This document shows positions 15,414-22,776 of a stretch of 35,488 bases of DNA, one piece after another (the stretch's first letter is position 1; each line of letters starts with the position of its first letter). A model generated the notes under the pieces. It saw nothing but the letters and a program-made list of their open reading frames with translations. It made no database searches and was not told the DNA's origin. Both the position numbers and the translations under genes were made by a program. The DNA comes from Cyanobacteria bacterium SZAS LIN-3. Its GTDB lineage: Bacteria; Cyanobacteriota; Vampirovibrionia; Obscuribacterales; Obscuribacteraceae. The stretch covers positions 1 through 35,488 of the forward strand of contig JAFEAV010000066.1 in the NCBI GenBank assembly GCA_018266215.1, read 5' to 3'.

Positions 15414-18400
15414 ATGAAAAAACATAAAACCCCCGGCCAGCAGCCGGATGAGAGCAGAAAAATTTCTTTCGAAGTAAATAGCAAAGTTAAAGAGGGCAGT
15501 GGAATGAAAGGCAAGCGAAACAAAGAGGGAGTAAAAACTTTACTAACTCTGGCCTTTATGTGGATTGCTCTTGCCACCATGCCTGGTGCGTTTGCTCAAG
15601 GTGCAGGCGGTGCCGGTGGTGGTACAGCCACCCAGGGTGCGGCCGGTGGTGGTCAGCCCGATGGCGCCAATGCCAACCCTGGTTCTGCCTGGACCAGCAG
15701 ACAGAACTACTTCCTCAGATTCCCTGTAGCCAGGCAAGCATATGATGCAGACCAGGTTGGTGAAGACGGCAAGTCTCCTCCCGGCACGCCCGTGCAGCAC
15801 ACCAATCCCGGGGATATGGTTTACCAGTGGCCGACAATCATTCCAACAGCGATGTCTACGCCGCCTACAGCTCGTGACTCCGCAGCCATCAGCAACAACC
15901 TTTTCAAAACCTTCGGCTATCCTGTTTCGGACAGCCAATTCCAGATCATTGAACGCTATAACCACAACCGTATGCTTGAACAGGCATTCGACCCGGAACG
16001 CGCTATGTGGACAACACAGACCGCTGCCGGTATGGGTGCCAACAACGCCGCCAACTCCATTGGTGCTTCCGGTGTCAACCAGGTCTGTCAGGCCATCGAC
16101 TATTGCTCGATGTACCTGAATAACTTCACTGCTGAGCCAGGCAACGTCTGGCAGAGAATTCGCGATCAGCTATTCATTCCAATGGCTGTTTTGCTTCTCC
16201 TTCCCGGAGCAGTTCTGGCTCAGGTGCGCGCAATTGTTGCCCAGGGCTCGCCTGTACTGATCGGTCAAGAAGTGCATCCTCTTGAAGGCATTCTGCGTTC
16301 GATCGTGGCCATTTTCCTTATCCCCGGCAGTTTCCTTGTAATCAACTACGGGATAGACGTGGCCAACTCCATTACCTTTACGATAGCGAGCGAGTACACG
16401 AGGCTGTTTGGCAGCAACATGTACAGCGACGCAAAATGCGCCATCCTCAGAGCGGTGCCCGTAGAACAGGCTAAAAACAGACGTAACGCCATCCGGGAAG
16501 AGGAGAAACCTACTTCCAAGGGCAACACCGTCTGGGCCGTTTTCGAAGGTACCACACTGGTTACCGAACTGCGTGACCCCTGTGCCGGTATCGATGAAGT
16601 CCGCGTCAAGGATGAAGACGTCAGCTATACAAAGAGCTTGACTCGTTTCTTCTTCAACTCGGTCGTCAATGCTCAGGGTATGGCCTGGGATCTGGCCTGT
16701 ACCTTCCAGATGGTTTATCTCTATTATCTCTGGTGCCTGGGACCAGTTGCCGCAGCTCTATGGGTCTGGCCTGTAGCCAGTTTGCGTGCAGCACTGGGCT
16801 CCTGGTGCGAAGGTGTGATCACGGTCTGTTTCTGGAGCTTGTTCTGGAATACCGTAATCCTTCTTATGGCATGTTTCCGCGGAGTAGGTGATTCTGGCAC
16901 GATTGTCCAGGCCGCTTTGCTGATGTTGGCCATAGCTTCCGTACAGAGTGCCTTTGACTTCGGTGGACTGGCTTCCTCCCTCGTACAGAGTGCCATGATG
17001 TTCGCTTCCTCCGCCGCCCAGCAAATGAATGCCGGCGCGGGCAACGGTGGCGCGGGCAAATCGCACTCCGGATCAGGTGGTGGTACTCATCAACCGCACG
17101 CTACGGCTGGTGGCCATGGTGCTCAACCTGGCGGACATCAGGCGACTGCCGGCAATGGTGCCGACACCGCCGGTACCGGCAGCGGAGCTAATTCGGCCAC
17201 GGGCGCAGCAGGTACCGGCACTGCCGGTGGCCCAGACGCCACTGGTGCCGTCAACTCGGCCGGCACCAACGCTGCCAATGCTGGAGCTTCGGGACTCAGT
17301 CTCAACACAGCCGGCTCGGCCAATTCGGGCACGGGTGCCGGGACTGGCGGAGCAGGCGGTGCCGATGCCGGCAAGGCCGGTACGACAGCAGACGCCAGTG
17401 CCACAGCCGGCACTCCTTCCGGAGCTGCATCGCAGAGTCCCGATCAGGGCCTGCCGCCAGCCTCGGGCGAGCACGGCAAGGGTCACGGCAAGGGCCACGG
17501 CGGTCAGGGCGAGTCTGGCGGCGGAGAAGGCGGCGGTGCGGGCGGAGGAGCCGGCGGCAGCAGTCCCGTCAGCGCCAGTGTTGGTCTCAGCCTGCACGGC
17601 GGCAGCAGCGTCAGCAACGTCAATGCCAATAATCATCTGCCACCCGGTGTCGGAAGCGGTATCGCCGACGGCAAGGGTACTGGAATCGTCGATCCTGCCG
17701 GTGGTGGCAGGGGTGCCGACATCAACGGCACAGGTGCCGGCGCGACCGGTGCCGCCGGTGCTAACGGTGGGCTCGATGCCAACGGCAATCCGATCAAGAG
17801 TCCACTCGACGGTACTTCTACCGATCCGAGCGGTGCCCTCAATGGCACTGCCGGAAGTGGCAGTCTCGCTACATCCAATAACGGCGACCCCGGTATGTCG
17901 GGCGCAAGCGGAGGTAGCACACTGCCTCCCGGCAGCGGCTTGAGCGATAACCTCGCTCATCCCACCGGCGACGGTGCAGTCAATGCTCTGCATTCGCCTG
18001 TCGACAACAGCAGGGCTCAGAGCTTCACGACTACTGACGCCAACGGCAATACGACCCTTGATACAAGCAAGGTCGGACCTTTGCCTCCAATCAATGCTGC
18101 CAACGCCGGTGATCCGAATGCCTCTCTGGCGCAGCACACCACCCAGGACATCATGGCCCTTGGCGGCGTGAGCAATGACAAACTCAATCTGGCCGTTCAG
18201 AATCCTGGCGGTCAGGACTACTGCGATGTCCGGAACGCTACCGGCGTAGCACCTGAATTGCTCAAGGCCGGTCTTGAAGGCAATAGCTCGGCTGCTACAG
18301 TCGCTGCTGCCGGCTTCGGTGAGACGCCGCTGGCTCAGCACTTCGCCGGTACGGGTGTGAGCCCGACCGCTGATGTGTCCACAGCTATGGCTCAGAGTAT

Positions 18401-21400
18401 CGATCCTGGTGTTGCCGCCCGCGCGGCCATCAATATGGATACGAACGCTGCCGGTCAGATGCTCAGCTCCAGCAATGGTGCGGCTTCCAACTTCGCTGCC
18501 ACTGTAGACAACTACCGCGCAGCCGACGGCCTCAACGCCGCCAGTCTGCCGGCCGGCGATCCCCGGGCCCAGTTTGCCCAGGCTCTGCCTACCGACAGCG
18601 GTACTGTCCCTGCCAGCCAGTCTGACTTCAGCTGGGCGCAGTCCTGCAGTGTCGGCAGTGTTATCGGCAGCAGCGGCGGCGGTGGCGGCATCCAGCTAGG
18701 TGCTGCTGCTACTCCTGACGGCAATTTGAACTTGGGCGGCGGCGCCGTACCTGGAGGCAGCATCGGTGCCACGGCCTCCGTACCCGGCGGTCCTGATTTG
18801 AGCGGCGGTTCCAGCATTGGAGCTCCCTCAACATTCACCGCTTCCTCCGGCGATCTCAGCCGTGGTATCAGTGATATTGGTTCCGTTGGCACCTCCTATG
18901 GTGCCAGCCCTGCGCAGGGTGGCTCGCTCGGAGCCCCAGTCGACGGTGGCTCCTCCTACGGTGCCGGCTCATACAGCACAGCCAGCGGATCCTACACCGG
19001 CGGTACAAGCGTCGGCGGAGATGCGGTCTTCAATCAGAGCGGCGGTATGTCGGTCAATCACGGCCCATCCATCAGTAATGATGTGACTGTGGCTAACAAT
19101 TCGACCGTCGCGCCTTCGTCTTCTGCCGGTTCGTCCTACTCTATTGATGGCTCGACCAGCGTCAATGCCAGCTATGGAGCGCCCGGTGTGAGCGGTGGTG
19201 GTGATTTGAGCAGAAGCGTGGATGTCGGTTCCGGCGGCACCTCTGCCGGGGCTCCTTCTTACGGTGCGCCGAGCAGTTTCACCAGCGCTGACAACAGTGT
19301 CGGATACAACATCAACTCCGTTTCCGGCGGATCAAATGTCACCATGGGTGATGTGAACGTCGGCGGTGGCGGAGTGGCGCATCCAGGTACATCTAGCGGC
19401 TCGGGTGCCGTCAATCAAAGCTTCAGCCAGGATACGACGATAGCCTCGTCCGGTTCTGGTGTCAGCTACGGCAGCGGAGCTCCCAGCTACGATGGCGGCT
19501 CCAGCACCACATTCGGTGGCGCTACCAGCGCTGGTCCGGTGCTCAATAGTTCGAGTAACGACTACACCATTCAGACTGGTGGTGGCTCCGGAGTTGCCTA
19601 CGGTGGCAACGACGGCGGCAGCGCCTTCGCTGGACCCATTCACAATGCCGGCGCGGGCTCGACTGGATCCGTCAGCATGCCCAGTGATGGTGGTAGCGGC
19701 TACTCTTCGACCGGTCCTGCGTCTTCCGGTTATATGACTGCAAGCTCCGACCCCGGAGTGGTCAGCTCGTACGGTCAGCCGGGTCCGTCAGTCGGCCCCT
19801 CGGTGGATAACAGCTCGACATTCAACTCATCGTCGACTGTGTTGCCTGCCAGCGGATCGAGCAGCGTGCCCGATTCCAGTATCACTGCCTACAACAGTGG
19901 TGGATGGTCCGGCGGCACTAGCGGCGGCACCGTCAGTGGTGACCCTGGATACTCGGCCGGATCGGGTGCGGTGAACACATCGTACACATCCGGTGGATCG
20001 GATCCCGGGTACTCCGGCGGCTCCGTGCCATATGCAGGCGGCCATGGTTCCGCTCCGGTGAGCGGTGATGGTGGTAGCAGTAGCGGCGGCGGCAGCTATA
20101 ACAGCGGCCCGACTAACTACAGCTATGACTCCGGATACGTAGCCAACTCCGGCTCGTCCGGCGCCAGCTACGGCAGCGGTGCACCGACACCCAGCAATGA
20201 CTCCGGATATATAGCCAGCACAGGCGGTTCCAACGCTGGATATAGCGCATCGGCTCCAAGCGGTGATCCTGGTTATATAGCCAGCACTGGTGGCTCCAAC
20301 GCAGGATACAGCACATCGGCTCCGAGCGGTGATCCTGGTTACATAGCCAGCACTGGTGGATCCAATGCTGGATACAGCGCATCGGCTCCGAGCGGTGATC
20401 CTGGTTACATAGCCAGCACTGGTGGATCCAACGCCGGATACAGCACATCGGCTCCGAGCGGTGATCCTGGTTACATAGCCAGCAGTGGCTCGTCCGGTAG
20501 CTACAGCGGTTCGACGAGCAGTGACCCTGGTCCTGCGCCGGTCAACTACGCCAGCAGTGGCAGTGGTGCGACCAGCAGCTATTCCAGCGATGCTGGAGTG
20601 GTCTACAACCCCGCTCCAACCGGTAACACCGGCACATACTTCGCCGGCAACACCGACGGAGGCGTGACTCCTGCGCCCGCGGCCTACAACCCCGCGCCGA
20701 TAGACCCGCCTTCCGGATCCGGTTCCAGTGACTACTACCGCGATGGCGGCGGCACTGTCGCCTACAACAGCGGTACCTCTGCTCCGGCACCGGACAACAG
20801 CGGTTATGTCCAGCCGACGCCGGTCTACGACAATAGCGGTTCTTCCGCTCCTGCCTACGCCGACAACAGCGGCGCGCCAGCTCCGGTCTACGACAATAGC
20901 GGCTCCGCTCCTGTCTATGCCGACAACAGCGGCACGCCCTATCAGTCGACCTATGAAGGACCGGCAACAAGCGGTGCCTTCGCGGAAAACTCGGGTGGTG
21001 GACATGCCCCGCACAGCGGCGGCGCTCACTACGACACTTCGGCCGCCAACTATCTCGTAGCCAGCAATGAAGGCAGCGGACAGGCCTACACACCTGCCCC
21101 GCGGACTGACTACACCGGACCAACCGGTGGCAGCCATGCCGCACCGAGCAGCGGACCGGCCAAGAGCTTCAAGGATGTCCTTGGAGTGGGTGGAGCTTTT
21201 GCCCTGGGCAATAAGCAAGCCCCGTTGGCCAAACCTTCTGTTCCGGAAAAGGCCGCCGGTGGTGGTGAGCCCAAAGCTCCTCCGCCCACCGAGGTAGCCA
21301 GCAACTCCGCGCCCAAGAAGGCTGCCTTTGGACCGGCTGCTAATGCCAGAAGGCAGAGCGGCAAGTCGCAGGCCGAAATCGATGAGGAAAATCGCCGACT

Positions 21401-21455
21401 GATGGCTCAGATGGGCGAAATTCCCAAGAGCCAGAATCCGGAGGATATGGCCTGA
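15414..21455 (+). CDS. Giant VirB6/TrbL-like membrane protein with about 1,480-residue Gly/Ser-rich tail (2013 aa)
   Basis: I start at the ATG at 15414, preceded by a GGGGGG-A ribosome site directly after the previous stop; the frame is open to 15348, but that would overlap the upstream gene. An ATG at 15504 gives a more standard signal peptide (core LLTLAFMWIALATMPGAFAQ). The first about 530 residues parallel the upstream paralogue: DSQFQIIERYNHNRMLEQAF, FIPMAVLLLLPGAVLAQV, GILRSIVAIFLIPG, and a YLYYLWCLGPVAAALWVWP loop. The rest is a Gly/Ser/Asn/Thr tail with a His/Gly-Lys patch, a helical Ala-rich island (about residues 915-1085), a 66-bp tandem repeat, further PVYDNSG repeats and a charged end (SQAEIDEENRRLMAQMGEIP). 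The tail could be exported, surface-exposed or span the envelope. The N-terminal domain assignment is inferred from topology and motifs. Confidence 0.68.
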   Translation: MKKHKTPGQQPDESRKISFEVNSKVKEGSGMKGKRNKEGVKTLLTLAFMWIALATMPGAFAQGAGGAGGGTATQGAAGGGQPDGANANPGSAWTSRQNYFLRFPVARQAYDADQVGEDGKSPPGTPVQHTNPGDMVYQWPTIIPTAMSTPPTARDSAAISNNLFKTFGYPVSDSQFQIIERYNHNRMLEQAFDPERAMWTTQTAAGMGANNAANSIGASGVNQVCQAIDYCSMYLNNFTAEPGNVWQRIRDQLFIPMAVLLLLPGAVLAQVRAIVAQGSPVLIGQEVHPLEGILRSIVAIFLIPGSFLVINYGIDVANSITFTIASEYTRLFGSNMYSDAKCAILRAVPVEQAKNRRNAIREEEKPTSKGNTVWAVFEGTTLVTELRDPCAGIDEVRVKDEDVSYTKSLTRFFFNSVVNAQGMAWDLACTFQMVYLYYLWCLGPVAAALWVWPVASLRAALGSWCEGVITVCFWSLFWNTVILLMACFRGVGDSGTIVQAALLMLAIASVQSAFDFGGLASSLVQSAMMFASSAAQQMNAGAGNGGAGKSHSGSGGGTHQPHATAGGHGAQPGGHQATAGNGADTAGTGSGANSATGAAGTGTAGGPDATGAVNSAGTNAANAGASGLSLNTAGSANSGTGAGTGGAGGADAGKAGTTADASATAGTPSGAASQSPDQGLPPASGEHGKGHGKGHGGQGESGGGEGGGAGGGAGGSSPVSASVGLSLHGGSSVSNVNANNHLPPGVGSGIADGKGTGIVDPAGGGRGADINGTGAGATGAAGANGGLDANGNPIKSPLDGTSTDPSGALNGTAGSGSLATSNNGDPGMSGASGGSTLPPGSGLSDNLAHPTGDGAVNALHSPVDNSRAQSFTTTDANGNTTLDTSKVGPLPPINAANAGDPNASLAQHTTQDIMALGGVSNDKLNLAVQNPGGQDYCDVRNATGVAPELLKAGLEGNSSAATVAAAGFGETPLAQHFAGTGVSPTADVSTAMAQSIDPGVAARAAINMDTNAAGQMLSSSNGAASNFAATVDNYRAADGLNAASLPAGDPRAQFAQALPTDSGTVPASQSDFSWAQSCSVGSVIGSSGGGGGIQLGAAATPDGNLNLGGGAVPGGSIGATASVPGGPDLSGGSSIGAPSTFTASSGDLSRGISDIGSVGTSYGASPAQGGSLGAPVDGGSSYGAGSYSTASGSYTGGTSVGGDAVFNQSGGMSVNHGPSISNDVTVANNSTVAPSSSAGSSYSIDGSTSVNASYGAPGVSGGGDLSRSVDVGSGGTSAGAPSYGAPSSFTSADNSVGYNINSVSGGSNVTMGDVNVGGGGVAHPGTSSGSGAVNQSFSQDTTIASSGSGVSYGSGAPSYDGGSSTTFGGATSAGPVLNSSSNDYTIQTGGGSGVAYGGNDGGSAFAGPIHNAGAGSTGSVSMPSDGGSGYSSTGPASSGYMTASSDPGVVSSYGQPGPSVGPSVDNSSTFNSSSTVLPASGSSSVPDSSITAYNSGGWSGGTSGGTVSGDPGYSAGSGAVNTSYTSGGSDPGYSGGSVPYAGGHGSAPVSGDGGSSSGGGSYNSGPTNYSYDSGYVANSGSSGASYGSGAPTPSNDSGYIASTGGSNAGYSASAPSGDPGYIASTGGSNAGYSTSAPSGDPGYIASTGGSNAGYSASAPSGDPGYIASTGGSNAGYSTSAPSGDPGYIASSGSSGSYSGSTSSDPGPAPVNYASSGSGATSSYSSDAGVVYNPAPTGNTGTYFAGNTDGGVTPAPAAYNPAPIDPPSGSGSSDYYRDGGGTVAYNSGTSAPAPDNSGYVQPTPVYDNSGSSAPAYADNSGAPAPVYDNSGSAPVYADNSGTPYQSTYEGPATSGAFAENSGGGHAPHSGGAHYDTSAANYLVASNEGSGQAYTPAPRTDYTGPTGGSHAAPSSGPAKSFKDVLGVGGAFALGNKQAPLAKPSVPEKAAGGGEPKAPPPTEVASNSAPKKAAFGPAANARRQSGKSQAEIDEENRRLMAQMGEIPKSQNPEDMA
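20205..20468 (+). repeat. Four 66-bp tandem repeats (22-residue units) in the giant tail
   Basis: Units begin at 20205, 20271, 20337 and 20403, exactly 66 bases apart, with a partial fifth from 20469. Each encodes GYIASTGGSNAGYS-A/T-SAPSGDP (the first begins GY after SNDS). Units 1 and 3 carry Ala and units 2 and 4 Thr at the variable site, so a 132-bp pair was probably duplicated. High DNA identity implies recent expansion and likely length variation between strains. Confidence 0.9.
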
Positions 21456-21473
21456 TCCTGACCAGTAGATAGA

Positions 21474-21510
21474 GGCGGCCGGGCCTGGAGTTCTCACCGG
21501 CTCGGCCGCC
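21474..21510 (+). terminator. Strong GC hairpin after the giant gene, no U-run
   Basis: GGCGGCCG at 21474-21481 pairs with CGGCCGCC at 21503-21510. The stem extends through a G-U pair and three more pairs to 21485/21499, leaving a 13-base loop. It lies 18 bases past the stop. There is no T-run behind it, so it may protect the mRNA end or reduce read-through rather than act as a complete intrinsic terminator. Confidence 0.45.
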
Positions 21511-21601
21511 ATCTTCAAAAATCAGTTTGTATTGAGGTAAATTGGGCGCGATTCAAATAAAAAAAACGCATAATATATTGCTTGAGGCCCTGGAGTAGAT
21601 T

Positions 21602-22231
21602 ATGCAACTGGTGGAAATTGGCGTGAAATGTCCCAACTGCGGGATTAAATTCACAAGCAGGCAATTGCCAGAAGTTATCGATACCGGCATCCGCAATAGC
21701 GAGTTGCGTCAGCATTTTGGCGATGTAAAGCCTTGCTACGAGCACTTTACCATCGCCACCTGCCCGTCTTGCGGCAGAGCTGACTGGGCAACCAGTTTCC
21801 CCCCAACCACTGAGCCTTGCTCGCTCAATCAACCTCAATCTCCGCCCCACGTACAATATCGTCAAGCGGCACTGGGAGCGGAAAGACAGGGGAAAAATTT
21901 CTACGGCGCCGGTTTGTTCTATTTGCACGCCGCCTGGTGTGCCGACGATGTCGGGGCAATTCCGCAGGCCAGGGAATATAGAAGGTTAGCCGCCGACTCT
22001 CTGCGTAAGGCACTTGTGGACGTCTCTTGCCCGCTGGCCCATCGCGCCGAAATCGAATATCTGGTCGGTGAGCTTTATCGCAGAGCCGGTGATTTCAATG
22101 GTTGTCGCGATTATTATCAGCCTGTGATTGGCCGCATGCCCCCCAAGTACGCCCTTATGGCCAGAAAAATTATGCGTTTGGCCGAGCTGAAATCCGAAGA
22201 GCTGATTGAATTTGAAAACGTCGGAGGTTAG
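21602..22231 (+). CDS. DUF2225-like cysteine-rich protein (209 aa)
   Basis: The N-terminal part has two CxxC pairs (C10/C13 in VKCPNCGIKF and C54/C57 in ATCPSCGRADW) plus C45, a likely zinc-ribbon arrangement. A helical half follows (about 95-200), with GAGLFYLHAAWCADD and LVGELYRRAGDFNGCRDYYQ resembling TPR-type hairpins. This combination and length fit DUF2225 proteins, whose function is unknown. No signal peptide is seen, so it is cytoplasmic. An AT-rich patch (CATAATATATTG at 21569-21580) lies upstream, and CCTGGAG before the ATG gives a ribosome site. The next gene begins four bases after its stop, which links it to the secretion genes. Confidence 0.72.
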   Translation: MQLVEIGVKCPNCGIKFTSRQLPEVIDTGIRNSELRQHFGDVKPCYEHFTIATCPSCGRADWATSFPPTTEPCSLNQPQSPPHVQYRQAALGAERQGKNFYGAGLFYLHAAWCADDVGAIPQAREYRRLAADSLRKALVDVSCPLAHRAEIEYLVGELYRRAGDFNGCRDYYQPVIGRMPPKYALMARKIMRLAELKSEELIEFENVGG

Positions 22232-22235
22232 TTGA

Positions 22236-22613
22236 TTGTCCCGGGTCCATAAAGTCATCGTCCTGAACAAGCCGTTCAAACTGTGGGATTTCACTATCCG
22301 CCAGTTGCTCCTGCTTGTTGTGGCCGTGGCCATCTCGGTGACATTGCTCAGCCGCGTTCCCCAGGGCTGGAAAATAGGCAATTTGCCCGCCAATATCCTT
22401 CTGGCTATTCTCTTTTTCTGCTTCTGCCTGCCTCTGGTCAAATTTACAGACCTGAAGCCCATGGGCTGGTGGAAAAATATCATTCTCTACAAGTGCAAGC
22501 TCGCGCCCACTGAGTTTATCCCCAGACCCGAGGAGGCGGCCATTTATCCGGACCCAACCATCGTCGAGCCCAAAAAGCGCTCGGAAGAGTACTTTATCGG
22601 CTCCGGCAGCTAA
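22236..22613 (+). CDS. PrgI/VirB3-like small membrane protein (125 aa)
   Basis: A TTG start is supported by GGAGG nine bases upstream (inside the preceding stop region). The protein opens with VIVLNKPFKLWDFTIRQLLL, the short amphipathic lead-in seen in PrgI/VirB3/TraL-type proteins. Two adjacent hydrophobic helices follow (about 22-42 and 52-72), then a cytosolic, Pro/Glu/Lys-containing tail (WWKNIILYKCKLAPTEFIPR). VirB3-type proteins sit in the inner membrane and dock the VirB4 ATPase. Here the VirB4-like gene is the next one downstream, the classical neighbour. The family call rests on topology, opening motif and context. Confidence 0.62.
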   Translation: MSRVHKVIVLNKPFKLWDFTIRQLLLLVVAVAISVTLLSRVPQGWKIGNLPANILLAILFFCFCLPLVKFTDLKPMGWWKNIILYKCKLAPTEFIPRPEEAAIYPDPTIVEPKKRSEEYFIGSGS

Positions 22614-22776
22614 AATCGGCCAAAAATTTTGGCCCAAATATGCTCCGGGGCTTTTCCTTTAAGGTTAATGCAGACTAAACTATGTTTAGGACTGGCTAGC
22701 GCCAGGTAGTCAAGTCCAGGTGGGAAAAATGACTAATTCGAAAATCAGTCATGAATTCAGAAGTACCAGGTAACCA
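22614..22776 (+). promoter_or_regulatory. Leader with inverted repeats before the VirB4-like gene
   Basis: The 163-base gap holds three inverted repeats and no gene: GGCCAAAAATTTTGGCC at 22618-22634 (palindrome around one central base), CTGGC-TAGC-GCCAG at 22692-22705, and ATGACT/AGTCAT arms at 22729-22734 and 22747-22752 with an inner ATT/AAT. It may carry a separate promoter or RNA structures controlling the ATPase; I could not fix a -35/-10 pair. Confidence 0.4.

Noticed and set aside
17073..18341. Minus-strand frame of 422 codons
   Set aside because: Stop-free antisense frame caused by the GC-rich Gly/Ala codons of the giant gene.
20205..20468. CRISPR-like array
   Set aside because: The units are contiguous 66-bp in-frame coding repeats without spacers, and no cas genes are present.
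19827..21518. Minus-strand frame of 563 codons with TSAGYVTRITARSRC repeats
   Set aside because: It is the complement of the 66-bp repeats and Gly/Ser tail of the giant gene; repeats there simply mirror the coding strand.
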